From Clostridium cadaveris (GTDB lineage Bacteria > Bacillota > Clostridia > Clostridiales > Clostridiaceae): a DNA stretch of 64,000 bases. The notes under the pieces were generated by a model. It saw only the letters and a program-made list of their open reading frames with translations, made no database searches and was not told the DNA's origin. A program made the position numbers and the translations under genes. The stretch spans positions 686,501 through 750,500 of the forward strand of contig NZ_CP076620.1 of the NCBI RefSeq assembly GCF_020911725.1, in the 5' to 3' direction. Shown here in pieces: positions 36,375 to 45,198 of the stretch; position 1 is the stretch's first letter, and every line of letters starts with the position of its first letter.

Positions 36375-36743
36375 TTGACATTAGGAGAAAACATTAAGAA
36401 ATATAGAAAAGAGAAAAATATGACCCAGGCACAACTTGCGAGGAAAATAGATTCAACTGATTCAGCGATTACTCGCTATGAAACTAATACTAGAGAGCCA
36501 TCTATAGATATACTAAATAAAATAGCTGCGGCTCTTGGGGTTACTATTGGTAAACTAGTGGGAGATATATATGATGTTAAGAACTATGACAATGTTATCA
36601 AACATTTAAATGAAGCCATACAAAATATTGAAAAATCAATTTTACAGGAAGGATATAATCCAAATTTAAATTACATGAAAGGTAATTTAGATGGGTTAAA
36701 AATAGCATTAAAAATTTTAATAAATGAAAGTGAGGAAATTTAA
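36375..36743 (+). CDS. XRE-family HTH regulator within the replication module
   Basis: A 122-residue protein with an N-terminal XRE domain (LGENIKKYRKEKNMTQAQLARKID, ITRYETNTREPS, LNKIAAALG) and a helical C-terminal part. It starts with TTG 36375 behind TAGGTGA, nine bases after the DUF2800 stop, and the DUF2815 gene follows after two bases. An HTH gene between DUF2800 and DUF2815 is unusual; it may regulate the replication genes or be a small insertion into the operon. Confidence 0.75.
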   Translation: MTLGENIKKYRKEKNMTQAQLARKIDSTDSAITRYETNTREPSIDILNKIAAALGVTIGKLVGDIYDVKNYDNVIKHLNEAIQNIEKSILQEGYNPNLNYMKGNLDGLKIALKILINESEEI

Positions 36744-36745
36744 TT

Positions 36746-37303
36746 ATGAAAATAACAGCAAAAAGAACAGGAACAAAGGTAACTACAGGAAAGGTTAGAT
36801 TAAGCTATGCTCATTTATTTGAGCCACATGCAATAGAAGGAAATGAGCCAAAGTATTCAGTATCAGTTATCATTCCAAAGAGTGATAAGGAGACATTACA
36901 AGCTATAAAGGATGCAGTTAATCAAGCTAAGGAAGATGGAAAAGCTAAGTGGAATGGAAAAGTACCTGCTAATGTTAAAACCCCTCTTAGAGATGGTGAT
37001 GTAGACAGAGAAGGTGATGAAGCTTATGCAGGATGTTATTTCTTAAATGCTAACTCTAAGAATAAACCAGGAATAGTTGATAAAGATGTACAGCCTATAC
37101 TTGATCAATCAGAAGTTTATAGCGGATGTTATGCAAGATTAACACTTAACTTTTATGCTTATGCAGCAAGTGGGAATAAAGGTATAGCAGCAGGATTAGG
37201 GAATGTACAAAAATTAGAAGATGGAGAACCTCTTGGAGGATTCACTAGAGCAGAAGATGACTTTGAAGCTATAGAATCAGCTGAGGATGATTTCTTAGGT
37301 TAG
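36746..37303 (+). CDS. DUF2815 protein, phage single-stranded DNA-binding protein
   Basis: A 185-residue DUF2815 protein. The family includes phage ssDNA-binding proteins with an OB-type fold, found beside DUF2800 and a family A polymerase. Visible features are VRLSYAHLFEP near the start, the beta-rich YSVSVIIPKSD, AYAGCYFLNA and the very acidic C-terminal tail (EDDFEAIESAEDDFLG), which in ssDNA-binding proteins recruits partners. It follows the HTH gene directly. Confidence 0.82.
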   Translation: MKITAKRTGTKVTTGKVRLSYAHLFEPHAIEGNEPKYSVSVIIPKSDKETLQAIKDAVNQAKEDGKAKWNGKVPANVKTPLRDGDVDREGDEAYAGCYFLNANSKNKPGIVDKDVQPILDQSEVYSGCYARLTLNFYAYAASGNKGIAAGLGNVQKLEDGEPLGGFTRAEDDFEAIESAEDDFLG

Positions 37304-37308
37304 AAAAT

Positions 37309-37470
37309 ATGAGGATTAATTCGATTTCAGACCTATGCAAATATGACATTCCATTTGTTGTATTAAAAGATGTAGAGAAAAGGATAACTGATTGGTTGGC
37401 TTCTGGAGGAAAAGAGGATGATCAATATATAAAACAGCAATTTAGATATGCTGAGAAGTTTGTGAGGTAG
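37309..37470 (+). CDS. Small phage protein (53 aa), DUF6877-like
   Basis: A 53-residue ORF in the gap between the ssDNA-binding protein and the polymerase. The segment VLKDVEKRITDWLASGGKEDDQYIKQQFRYAEKF resembles small phage proteins of the DUF6877 type. Start ATG 37309 is six bases after the DUF2815 stop, and its stop lies four bases before the polymerase start. The role is unknown. The tight packing supports it as a real gene. Confidence 0.6.
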   Translation: MRINSISDLCKYDIPFVVLKDVEKRITDWLASGGKEDDQYIKQQFRYAEKFVR

Positions 37471-37474
37471 ATTA

Positions 37475-39427
37475 ATGAGAACACTTGCAATAGATGTAGA
37501 GACATATTGCGAGTTGAATATTAAAGAGGTGGGTGCTTATAGATACTGTGAGCACCCATCATTTGAAATATTGCTATTCGCATATGCTTTTGATGATGAA
37601 CCAGTAGAAATAATAGATATTATGAATGGCGAAACATTACCTGAAGAAGTGAAATCGGCTATTCTAGACTATGAAATATTAAAAACGGCTTTTAATGCAA
37701 ATTTCGAAAGGAATTCATTAGAGAATTCTATGTGTTATGAAATGCCACCAGAACAATGGGAATGCACAATGATTAAAGCGTTAACTATGGGACTTCCTGG
37801 TTCTTTGGACATGGTTGGTAAGGCATTACATTTTGAAGAAGATAAGCAAAAGATGAAGGAAGGTAAAGCATTAGTCCAATACTTTTGTAAGCCTTGTAAA
37901 CCCACTAAGACTAACGGTGGAAGAAATAGAAACCTTCCAGAACATGAACCTGAGAAGTGGGAACTATTTAAAGAATACTGTAAGCAAGACGTTGAAGTTG
38001 AAAGAGAAATAAGGAAAAAGCTTGGTAGATATAAAACTATACAGGATGAAAAAGAATTATGGGATTTAGACCAAAGAATAAATGACAGAGGAATAAATCT
38101 TGATATGGATGTGATTCTAAATGCTATAAAATGTGATGAACAATTCAAAGAGAGACTAACAAATGAAGCTATTGAATTAACTGGATTAAACAATCCTAAT
38201 TCACCTACACAATTAAAAGCATGGTTAAGTGAAAGAGTTGGATATGAAGTTAAGAGTTTGACTAAAGATAGTATTCCAGGATTAATTGAAGCAGCTGAGG
38301 ACGATAAAGTAATAAGAGTTTTAGAGTTAAGACAACTTATGGCAAAGACTTCTATAAAGAAATATCAGGCTATGGAAGTAGCAAGATGTGAAGATGGAAG
38401 AGTAAGAGGATTATTACAGTTTTATGGAGCTAATAGGACAGGTAGGTGGGCAGGCAGATTAGTACAAGTACAAAACTTGCCTCAGAACCATTTGCCTGAC
38501 TTAGAAGAAGCTAGGAATTGTATAAAAGAAGGAAGATTTGATGATGCAGAGTTTTTATTTGACAGTATACCAGATACTTTAAGTCAGCTTATAAGAACGG
38601 CATTTATACCTAGTGAAGGTAATATATTCATGGTTGCAGACTTCTCAGCTATAGAAGCAAGAGTAATTGCTTGGTACGCAGGTGAGAAGTGGAGACTAGA
38701 TGTTTTTAAGAATAATGGAGATATATACTGTGCTTCTGCATCTCAAATGTTTAAAGTTCCAGTAGAAAAGCATGGCGTTAATGGGCACTTAAGACAGAAA
38801 GGAAAGATAGCAGAACTTGCACTTGGCTATGGTGGAAGTGTAGGAGCTATAAAGAGTATGGATAAAGCGGGGAGTATTCCAGAAGAAGAAATACAACCAC
38901 TTGTAAGAGATTGGAGAGCAGCAAGTCCTAACATAACTAAGTTTTGGTGGGATGTAGATAAAGCTGCTAAAAAAGCTATAGCTGAAAGAACCACTGTATG
39001 TATGCAGTATGGTCTTAAGTTTATCTATGATCCTGGAGTGCTATTCATCCAGCTACCTTGTGGAAGGAGACTTTCCTATATAAGACCGAAGATTGAAGAA
39101 GGCAAATATGGCAGTAATATTATTACTTATGAAGGCATGGAACAAACAAGTAAGCAGTGGACCACATTAGAAACTTATGGACCTAAACTTGTGGAGAATA
39201 TAGTTCAAGCTACAGCTAGGGACTGCTTAGGGATAACAATGAAAAGAGTTGAAGATAAGGGATACCCTATAGTAATGCATGTTCATGATGAAATTATCAT
39301 GGATGTACCTAAAGATTATGGAAGTCTAGAGGAAGTTAATGATATCTTTGGAGAACCAATCTCATGGGCTCCAGGACTGCCTCTTACAGCTGATGGATAT
39401 GAATGCAATTACTACATGAAAGATTAA
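37475..39427 (+). CDS. Phage DNA polymerase, family A
   Basis: Replicates the phage genome. The 650 residues contain an N-terminal DEDD 3'-5' proofreading exonuclease (LAIDVETY at about 4-11; late acidic residues in YCKQDVEVE) and the polymerase: motif A ADFSAIEARVIAWYAGE (about 387), motif B around KIAELALGYGGSVGA (about 442) and motif C VMHVHDEIIMDV (about 601). There is no 5' nuclease domain. The start is ATG 37475 with AGGTAG nearby. With the VapE-type primase-helicase and DUF2815 protein it forms a largely self-sufficient replisome. Confidence 0.95.
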   Translation: MRTLAIDVETYCELNIKEVGAYRYCEHPSFEILLFAYAFDDEPVEIIDIMNGETLPEEVKSAILDYEILKTAFNANFERNSLENSMCYEMPPEQWECTMIKALTMGLPGSLDMVGKALHFEEDKQKMKEGKALVQYFCKPCKPTKTNGGRNRNLPEHEPEKWELFKEYCKQDVEVEREIRKKLGRYKTIQDEKELWDLDQRINDRGINLDMDVILNAIKCDEQFKERLTNEAIELTGLNNPNSPTQLKAWLSERVGYEVKSLTKDSIPGLIEAAEDDKVIRVLELRQLMAKTSIKKYQAMEVARCEDGRVRGLLQFYGANRTGRWAGRLVQVQNLPQNHLPDLEEARNCIKEGRFDDAEFLFDSIPDTLSQLIRTAFIPSEGNIFMVADFSAIEARVIAWYAGEKWRLDVFKNNGDIYCASASQMFKVPVEKHGVNGHLRQKGKIAELALGYGGSVGAIKSMDKAGSIPEEEIQPLVRDWRAASPNITKFWWDVDKAAKKAIAERTTVCMQYGLKFIYDPGVLFIQLPCGRRLSYIRPKIEEGKYGSNIITYEGMEQTSKQWTTLETYGPKLVENIVQATARDCLGITMKRVEDKGYPIVMHVHDEIIMDVPKDYGSLEEVNDIFGEPISWAPGLPLTADGYECNYYMKD

Positions 39428-39455
39428 TAGAAATTGATATTAGGAGATGAAAGTA

Positions 39456-39638
39456 ATGTTTATAAGAGTAAAAGAATTTCAGTGTGAAGAAGAATTATTA
39501 TTAAATATAAATACTATATCAGTTATTTTTGAAGACGGAACTATAGTGACCAATGGTATACATGGTTCTAAAGATGGATTATATCATTTAGAACCAAAAA
39601 GCTTAGAGAAACTAATAAAGCAAATAGAAGTTATATAA
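39456..39638 (+). CDS. Small phage protein (60 aa)
   Basis: A 60-residue ORF between the polymerase and primase-helicase genes, probably a beta-rich fold (FIRVKEFQCEEELLLNINTISVIFEDGTIVTNG). I prefer ATG 39456, about nine bases after TAGGAG, over ATG 39447, which sits directly on that site. No family recognised and no function proposed. Confidence 0.55.
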   Translation: MFIRVKEFQCEEELLLNINTISVIFEDGTIVTNGIHGSKDGLYHLEPKSLEKLIKQIEVI

Positions 39639-39691
39639 AATTAGATGTAATAAATTATCATATTAGTGCTATACAGAAAAGAGGTGATACC

Positions 39692-42106
39692 TTGGAAAGC
39701 ATTTATAAAACAGAAGAAAAAATTAAACATGATGGGTCCATATCAATCGCTACTGGAGCAAGTAGCAAAACAAAGACATGGAAGAACAAGACCATGCAAT
39801 GGTCAGAACTTGTAGAAAAGTTATCACATACAACCAGAACCCCGGAGACAGTTGCAGAATATAAAAAACTTTCTAAGGCTGAAAAGGGGAAGATTAAAGA
39901 CGTTGGTGGATTTGTAGGTGGATGCCTAAAGAATGGTCGTAGGCTCAAAGGTAATGTTCAAAATAGAACTCTACTAACATTAGACCTAGATTATATACAA
40001 GGAGATATATGGTCCAGTATAGAGCTCCTATATGACTTCTCTGTTGTTATGTATTCAACTCATACTCATACGGCAGATAATCAAAGATTAAGGTTAATAA
40101 TACCTTTATCAAGACCAGTACTTCCAGATGAATATCAAGCTATAGGAAGAATGGTAGCTGATGATTTAGGAATAGACCAGTTTGATGACACAACTTATGA
40201 GCCTGAAAGACTTATGTATTGGCCATCAACTCCAACTGATGGAGATTATGTATTTAAATATCAAGACTTACCTTGGTTAAATCCAGATGATATCTTATCC
40301 AGATATACATTTGGATGGCAAGATATAAGTTATTGGCCAGAGAGTAGCAGAGTAAGAGCTAAGATTAGTAGTGCAATAAAGAAGCAAGAAGATCCTTTAA
40401 CTAAGAAAGGTATTATAGGAGCCTTCTGTAGAACCTATACAATTACTGAGGCTATATCAGAGTTCTTAAATGAGATTTATGTATCTGGTGCAGATGAAAC
40501 AAGGTACACATACGCAGAAGGTAGTACCACAGGCGGTGTAGTTATATATGATGATAAATTTAGCTATTCCCACCATGGTACGGATCCAGCTTCAAATATT
40601 TTATGTAATGCCTTTGACCTGGTAAGAATTCATAAATTTGGGGAATTAGATGATGAAGCAAAGGAAGATACACCTGCTAATAGGCTTCCAAGTTTCTCAA
40701 AAATGAGCGAGTTTGCTGCAGATGATAAAAAAGTAATAGTTACTATAGGAAAAGAAAAAATGCAAGCAGCTCAGGAGGATTTTGGAATAATTGAAGATGA
40801 ATCAGATGCAGAATGGGTAAAAGAACTTACTTATACAGAGCAAGGTAAATTAAGAAGTACTATAAGTAATTTTCTACTAATTATAGAAAATGAACCATTG
40901 CTTAAAGGCAAGATTGCTTACAATGAGTTTTCTAATAGAGCTGTAGTAGTTGGCCAACTTCCATGGAGGAAAAAAGAAAATAAATCGGATTGGAACGATA
41001 CTGATGATAGTGGACTTAGAGAGTTTATTGAGAAATATTATGCTATCTCAAGTACTGCAAAATGTGCTGATGCATTAGCATTAAGTTTTGAAAAACATTC
41101 GTTTCATCCTATTAAAGATTATATAGATAGTCTTATGTGGGATGGAGAAGAAAGAATTGATAAACTATTTATTGATTATCTAGGGGCAGAAGATAATAAC
41201 TATGTAAGAACTGTAACTAGAAAAATATTAGTTGCTGCAGTAGCAAGAGCATTCAATCCTGGATGTAAGTTTGATAATATGCCAGTTTTAAGTGGACCAC
41301 AAGGAATAGGAAAAAGTACTATTATTAAAAAGTTAGGACAGGAGTGGTATTCAGATAGTTTAACTACTGTAAGCGGAAAGGAAGCTTATGAACAATTACA
41401 AGGTGTATGGATCTTAGAAATGGGTGAAATGATGGCCACAAAGAAAGCTGATATTGAAGCTACAAAACATTTTCTATCCAAAACAGAAGATATATACAGA
41501 GTTGCATATGGACGTAGGACAAGCAGATTTCCTAGACAATGTGTGTTCATAGGTACAACTAATGACAGAGAGTTTTTAAGAGATAAAACAGGAAATAGAA
41601 GGTTCTGGCCAATAGATGTAGGTATGCAAGAAAGAAGTAAGAGTGTATTTAATGATTTAAATAAATATGAGATAGACCAGATATGGGCTGAAGCCTATGA
41701 GTTATATAAAAATAATGAACCTTTATATCTCAACAGTGAGGAAGAGAAGGAGGCTGCTAAACAGCAGGATAGCCATAGCGAGGAAAGTGCTAAAGCTGGA
41801 TTAATAGATGAATACTTAAATAAGCCTATTACTGAAGATTGGTATTCATTAAGTTTAAATGATAGAAGAGCATATATACAAGGTGGAGATTTTGGAGAAG
41901 TTCCAGAAGGCAATATCACCAGAACTAAAACATGTGTTATGGAAATTTGGTGTGAGCTTTTTAATGGAGATCCTAAACAGCTTAATCCGTTGTTAAGTAG
42001 AGAAATAAATGAAATCTTAAGAGGATTTAGTAATTGGGAACTTAGCGGAAGACTTAAATTTGGAAAATGTTATGGTCAACAAAGGGCATATATACGTAAA
42101 TTTTAG
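39692..42106 (+). CDS. VapE-type primase-helicase
   Basis: An 804-residue replication protein. The N-terminal part (about 75-205) resembles a primase-polymerase, with LTLDLDYI, HTHTADNQRLRLIIP and FDDTTYEPERLMYWPS. The C-terminal part is the VapE-type helicase, with Walker A GPQGIGKST near 535, Walker B-like VWILEMGEM, and RFPRQCVFIGTTND plus NRRFWPID. It starts with TTG 39692 after GAGGTGATACC. It is the likely origin-loading replicative helicase and primer maker. A block of GGTGACA repeats begins directly behind its stop codon. Confidence 0.9.
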   Translation: MESIYKTEEKIKHDGSISIATGASSKTKTWKNKTMQWSELVEKLSHTTRTPETVAEYKKLSKAEKGKIKDVGGFVGGCLKNGRRLKGNVQNRTLLTLDLDYIQGDIWSSIELLYDFSVVMYSTHTHTADNQRLRLIIPLSRPVLPDEYQAIGRMVADDLGIDQFDDTTYEPERLMYWPSTPTDGDYVFKYQDLPWLNPDDILSRYTFGWQDISYWPESSRVRAKISSAIKKQEDPLTKKGIIGAFCRTYTITEAISEFLNEIYVSGADETRYTYAEGSTTGGVVIYDDKFSYSHHGTDPASNILCNAFDLVRIHKFGELDDEAKEDTPANRLPSFSKMSEFAADDKKVIVTIGKEKMQAAQEDFGIIEDESDAEWVKELTYTEQGKLRSTISNFLLIIENEPLLKGKIAYNEFSNRAVVVGQLPWRKKENKSDWNDTDDSGLREFIEKYYAISSTAKCADALALSFEKHSFHPIKDYIDSLMWDGEERIDKLFIDYLGAEDNNYVRTVTRKILVAAVARAFNPGCKFDNMPVLSGPQGIGKSTIIKKLGQEWYSDSLTTVSGKEAYEQLQGVWILEMGEMMATKKADIEATKHFLSKTEDIYRVAYGRRTSRFPRQCVFIGTTNDREFLRDKTGNRRFWPIDVGMQERSKSVFNDLNKYEIDQIWAEAYELYKNNEPLYLNSEEEKEAAKQQDSHSEESAKAGLIDEYLNKPITEDWYSLSLNDRRAYIQGGDFGEVPEGNITRTKTCVMEIWCELFNGDPKQLNPLLSREINEILRGFSNWELSGRLKFGKCYGQQRAYIRKF

Positions 42107-42375
42107 CGGTGACAGAATACAAATGATGGTGACAAAGTTAAAAATCAAGAGAGGTGACAGAGGTGACAAAAAAATAATTGTGTCACCGTTGTATGTCACC
42201 CATAAAAAGCCATATAAAATAAAGGTTCAAATGGCTAAGGTGACAAGGGTGACAAAAAATTATATATAAGTATTATTTATATAATTAGGCATATACACGT
42301 ATATACGTATACGCCTAAATACACAGATAGAACTATATAAGAAATTTTGTCACCTTGTCACCGCCTAAATCGGGA
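42107..42375. other. Iteron-rich, origin-like region
   Basis: Ten copies of the heptamer GGTGACA occur in 255 bases: direct at 42108, 42128, 42153, 42162, 42239 and 42248, inverted (TGTCACC) at 42181, 42194, 42348 and 42356. Between the groups lies a very AT-rich near-palindrome (TTAGGCATATAC ... GTATACGCCTAA, about 42285-42318). Iterons plus an AT-rich fold next to the primase-helicase gene are what a phage replication origin looks like. A reading frame through the repeats is best seen as a by-product. Confidence 0.6.
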
Positions 42376-42384
42376 GATGATAAT

Positions 42385-42663
42385 TTGGAAGAATCAAAAA
42401 TAGAGAAGAGACTTAAAAAAGAAATAGAGTTGATAGGTGGTAAAGCATTAAAGTTCGTTAGTCCAGGAATGTCAGGAGTGCCAGATAGGATTATTTTATT
42501 ACCTCATGGCAGAATTGTTTTCATAGAACTTAAAGCACCAGGAAAGAAACCAAGGCCTATACAGATTAAAAGAATTAAAGAGTTAAAGGACTTAGGGTTT
42601 GATGTGAGAGTTATAGATTCCATAGATGGGGTCAAAAACTTCATAGAGGAAGTGGTTATATGA
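42385..42663 (+). CDS. VRR-NUC domain nuclease
   Basis: A 92-residue stand-alone VRR-NUC protein, a PD-(D/E)xK nuclease fold found in phages and in FAN1. The catalytic set is visible: GMSGVPDRIILLPHGRIVFIELKAPGKKP, with the PD and ELK residues, then a glutamine. Translation starts at TTG 42385 (LEESKIEK) behind GGGAGATG; a longer frame begins in the repeat region without a ribosome site. The stop overlaps the helicase start (ATGA), so both are made together. Such proteins may act as structure-specific nucleases in replication or recombination. Confidence 0.85.
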   Translation: MEESKIEKRLKKEIELIGGKALKFVSPGMSGVPDRIILLPHGRIVFIELKAPGKKPRPIQIKRIKELKDLGFDVRVIDSIDGVKNFIEEVVI

Positions 42664-44021
42664 AATTTAGTCCATGGAAATATCAGACCTATGCAATTAA
42701 TCATGTTATGGATCATAAAGCTTCAGGATTATTTCTAGATATGGGTATGGGGAAAACAGTATCAACTTTAACGGCTATAGATAATTTACTGTGGCTTGGG
42801 GACATAAATAAAGTTTTAGTTATAGCACCTTTAAGAGTAGCTGAAGATACCTGGTCAACAGAATGTGAGAAGTGGGAGCACTTAAAACATTTAAGGATAT
42901 CTAAAATCTTAGGAACTAAAAAGCAAAGAAGGGATGCATTACTAAAAGATGCAGATGTTTATGTAACTAATAGAGAGAATGTAGATTGGTTAGTTGATGA
43001 ATGCTTTAGTAGCTGGATGTGGGATATGGTTGTTATAGATGAATTGAGTTCTTTTAAGTCTAGTAAGGCAAAGAGGTTTAGGGCACTAAAGAAAGTAAGA
43101 CCATACTTTAAAAGAATTGTAGGGCTTACAGGAACACCAGCACCTAATAGTCTAATAGACTTATGGCCACAGATATATTTGTTAGATGGAGGACAGAGAT
43201 TAGGCAAGACCATTACAGGATATAGAGAAAGATTCTTTTCTCCTGGAAGAAGAAATGGTTATGTAGTTTATAATTGGGAACTTAAACAAGGTGCAGAAGA
43301 ATCAATTCAAAATAAGATATCAGATATTTGTATAAGTATGAGTGCAAAGGATTATTTAGATATGCCAGATAGAATAGATAATAGAATTGATATAACTTTA
43401 CCTAAGAAAGCATTAGATACTTATAAACAACTAGAAAAAGACTTAGTAATAGAATTAGGTGAAGATGATATAACAGCAGCCAATGCAGCAGTGTTGACTA
43501 ATAAATTATTGCAGTTGGCCAATGGTGCAATATATACAGAAACCAAGGAAGTCATTAAGGTTCATGATGAAAAACTAAACAGACTAGAAGAAATAATTGA
43601 CACATCAAATGGAAAACCAGTATTAGTTTTTTATAACTTTAAGCATGACTATGAGAGAATATCAAAACTTCTAGAAAAGCTTAAAATTAAATATCAAACA
43701 CTTAATACTTCAGAAGATATTAAATCCTGGAATAATGGAGAAATAGAAGTTGCATTACTTCATCCAGCAAGTGCAGGACATGGCTTAAACCTTCAGTATG
43801 GAGGGAATATCATTGTATGGTTTGGACTTACATGGAGCCTAGAGCTATACCAACAGGCTAATGCAAGACTTTACAGGCAAGGTCAATCTAATTCAGTTAT
43901 AATACACCATCTTATAGCTAAAGGAACGGTAGATGAGGATGTAATGAATGCATTGGCCAATAAAGAAATAAATCAGAATATGCTTTTAAAAGCAGTAAAA
44001 GCAAGATTGGAGAAAATATGA
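42660..44021 (+). CDS. SNF2-type DEAD/DEAH-box helicase
   Basis: A 453-residue superfamily 2 ATPase. Motif I is LDMGMGKTVSTLTAI near 25-40, motif II VVIDELSSFKS near 125, motif III GLTGTPAPNS, and the second RecA domain ends with the SNF2-type QANARLYRQGQ. Phage members of this family are found beside VRR-NUC and VapE genes and probably remodel replication or recombination structures. It overlaps the VRR-NUC gene by four bases. Confidence 0.9.
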   Translation: MKFSPWKYQTYAINHVMDHKASGLFLDMGMGKTVSTLTAIDNLLWLGDINKVLVIAPLRVAEDTWSTECEKWEHLKHLRISKILGTKKQRRDALLKDADVYVTNRENVDWLVDECFSSWMWDMVVIDELSSFKSSKAKRFRALKKVRPYFKRIVGLTGTPAPNSLIDLWPQIYLLDGGQRLGKTITGYRERFFSPGRRNGYVVYNWELKQGAEESIQNKISDICISMSAKDYLDMPDRIDNRIDITLPKKALDTYKQLEKDLVIELGEDDITAANAAVLTNKLLQLANGAIYTETKEVIKVHDEKLNRLEEIIDTSNGKPVLVFYNFKHDYERISKLLEKLKIKYQTLNTSEDIKSWNNGEIEVALLHPASAGHGLNLQYGGNIIVWFGLTWSLELYQQANARLYRQGQSNSVIIHHLIAKGTVDEDVMNALANKEINQNMLLKAVKARLEKI

Positions 44022-44104
44022 GGTATGTGATAGCAGGAGTATTATTTTACTTATTTTTAATAGTCTTTTATTTTATATTTTTCAAAGGAGTTGATAGAAA
44101 ATGA
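44018..44104 (+). CDS. Tiny membrane peptide (28 aa)
   Basis: A 28-residue ORF overlapping the helicase stop by four bases (ATGA) and the next ORF by four bases. It is one hydrophobic helix (VIAGVLFYLFLIVFYFIFF) with charged ends. Overlap at both sides suggests translation by coupling. The role is unknown and the gene is tentative. Confidence 0.4.
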   Translation: MRYVIAGVLFYLFLIVFYFIFFKGVDRK

Positions 44105-44250
44105 AGCTGTTAATGCATGTGTTAAAAAAGAATAATAAGCTTAAGGTAGATAATGAAAATATAGGACCAGTAGATATAATCATGAAACTTAAAGAAGAAT
44201 ACAATGAGGTAGTTAATTCAGATATGTATCTTAATTTTATGGAGATGTAA
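44101..44250 (+). CDS. Small phage protein (49 aa)
   Basis: A 49-residue ORF with AAAGGAG ahead of ATG 44101. No recognised domain; MKLLMHVLKKNNKLKVDNENIG is followed by an amphipathic stretch. The same protein could once have continued: a second open stretch in another frame (TTG 44267 to 44374, LDEPNLISEINIEHKDKLMERQ...) follows it, as if a frameshift had split a longer gene. Confidence 0.45.
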   Translation: MKLLMHVLKKNNKLKVDNENIGPVDIIMKLKEEYNEVVNSDMYLNFMEM

Positions 44251-44266
44251 TATTAAGGCACATACC

Positions 44267-44374
44267 TTGGACGAACCTAATCTTATATCAGAAATTAATA
44301 TAGAACATAAAGACAAGCTTATGGAAAGACAGTGGATCATAGAAACTGGAATTGAGATTGACATAAAGGAGTGA
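44267..44374 (+). CDS. Possible short ORF or gene remnant (35 aa)
   Basis: An open stretch of 35 codons starting at TTG after TTAAGG. The composition (acidic and helical, ending in a TGIEIDIKE tail) looks coding, but the start is weak. It may be a small gene, or the end of the preceding ORF after a frameshift. Confidence 0.25.
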   Translation: MDEPNLISEINIEHKDKLMERQWIIETGIEIDIKE

Positions 44375-44379
44375 TAAGT

Positions 44380-44814
44380 ATGATTAAGCATAATCTTAAA
44401 GAAATATCTGAGTTAATAGATTTAAATACAAATATTTTAAGAGGATGTAGAGAGAGTAAAATAAAAATAGAATGTTTTTTACTCATGTCAGGATGTCCTG
44501 ATGGATATAGCGAAGGTACAAGTTATTTAGATGCAGATTGTATTCATGGAACCCGAAAGGAATATCATGTAGATGATTATCAAAGATTAGTAGAGGAACT
44601 GTCTAGGCTTGATAGTATGATAATACTTCAAGAAGATATTCTAAATAATCTTAATAACATAAGAAATACTTTAGTAGAGAGGGTAAAAGGGTTAAAAGGT
44701 TTAGAATATAAGGTTGGTATAAAATATTATTTAGAAGGTAAGTCATTAAAAGAGATAGCTGATGAACTTGGATATAGCTATGACTATATAAAAGAAATAA
44801 ACTCAAGAATATAA
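44380..44814 (+). CDS. Sigma-like late transcription regulator (ArpU/RinA-type)
   Basis: A 144-residue protein at the join of early and late genes, where siphoviruses of Firmicutes place ArpU, RinA or similar late activators. The C-terminus is a sigma region 4-like HTH (GIKYYLEGKSLKEIADELGYSYDYIKEINSRI); the N-terminal part is a coiled coil with a cysteine pair (LLMSGCPDG...DADCIHG). I chose ATG 44380 behind AAAGGAGTG. It probably switches on the packaging and structural operon that follows. Confidence 0.75.
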   Translation: MIKHNLKEISELIDLNTNILRGCRESKIKIECFLLMSGCPDGYSEGTSYLDADCIHGTRKEYHVDDYQRLVEELSRLDSMIILQEDILNNLNNIRNTLVERVKGLKGLEYKVGIKYYLEGKSLKEIADELGYSYDYIKEINSRI

Positions 44815-44857
44815 TCCCACTTTTAACCCACTCAATAATTATTTTATCTATAGTATA

Positions 44858-44940
44858 ATAGTAATTAGAAAAATAGTAGCCTCCTTTCAAGTTTTATATA
44901 AAAAGCATTTATGGCTTAGGCTGTAGATGCTTTTTTAGTT
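44858..44940 (+). promoter_or_regulatory. Late-operon control region with promoter-like box and hairpin
   Basis: A TATAAT-like box lies at 44854-44859. It is followed by the stem AAAAGCAT (44901-44908) / ATGCTTTT (44927-44934) and more T, which looks like an early terminator or attenuator ahead of the late genes. The arrangement would let a late activator or antiterminator control the structural operon. Confidence 0.4.
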
Positions 44941-44972
44941 TGAGGTAGTTTTTACATAAAGGAAGTGAGAAC

Positions 44973-45182
44973 ATGTTAAGTATCTATACAAGTTATAAAT
45001 GTAATAGTTGTGGTAGAGAGTTTGTATTATTATCAGAAGAAGAACAGAGATCAAAGGGATACTTAGTGTGTCCTTATTGCAGCAGTAAAAGAGTTAAGAA
45101 AGAAACTGTTACGGATAATCTAAAAGAATGTATGCAGGAAAGAAGTTATAAGAGAGTTAAAGGAGCCTTAAGGCAGAGATAG
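44973..45182 (+). CDS. Small zinc-ribbon protein
   Basis: A 69-residue protein with two CxxC knuckles, CNSCGREFV and CPYCSSKRV, then a basic tail (YKRVKGALRQR). A zinc ribbon of this kind usually contacts nucleic acid or another protein. It is the first gene of the late operon, 16 bases before terS, so a role in packaging or late transcription is possible. No named family is certain. Confidence 0.7.
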   Translation: MLSIYTSYKCNSCGREFVLLSEEEQRSKGYLVCPYCSSKRVKKETVTDNLKECMQERSYKRVKGALRQR

Positions 45183-45198
45183 AAAGTGAGGTGGCATT

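Noticed and set aside
42060-42269. 69-residue frame through the GGTGACA repeats
   Set aside because: It overlaps the end of the primase-helicase gene, lacks a proper ribosome site, and its RGDRGDK-type content comes from the DNA repeats.
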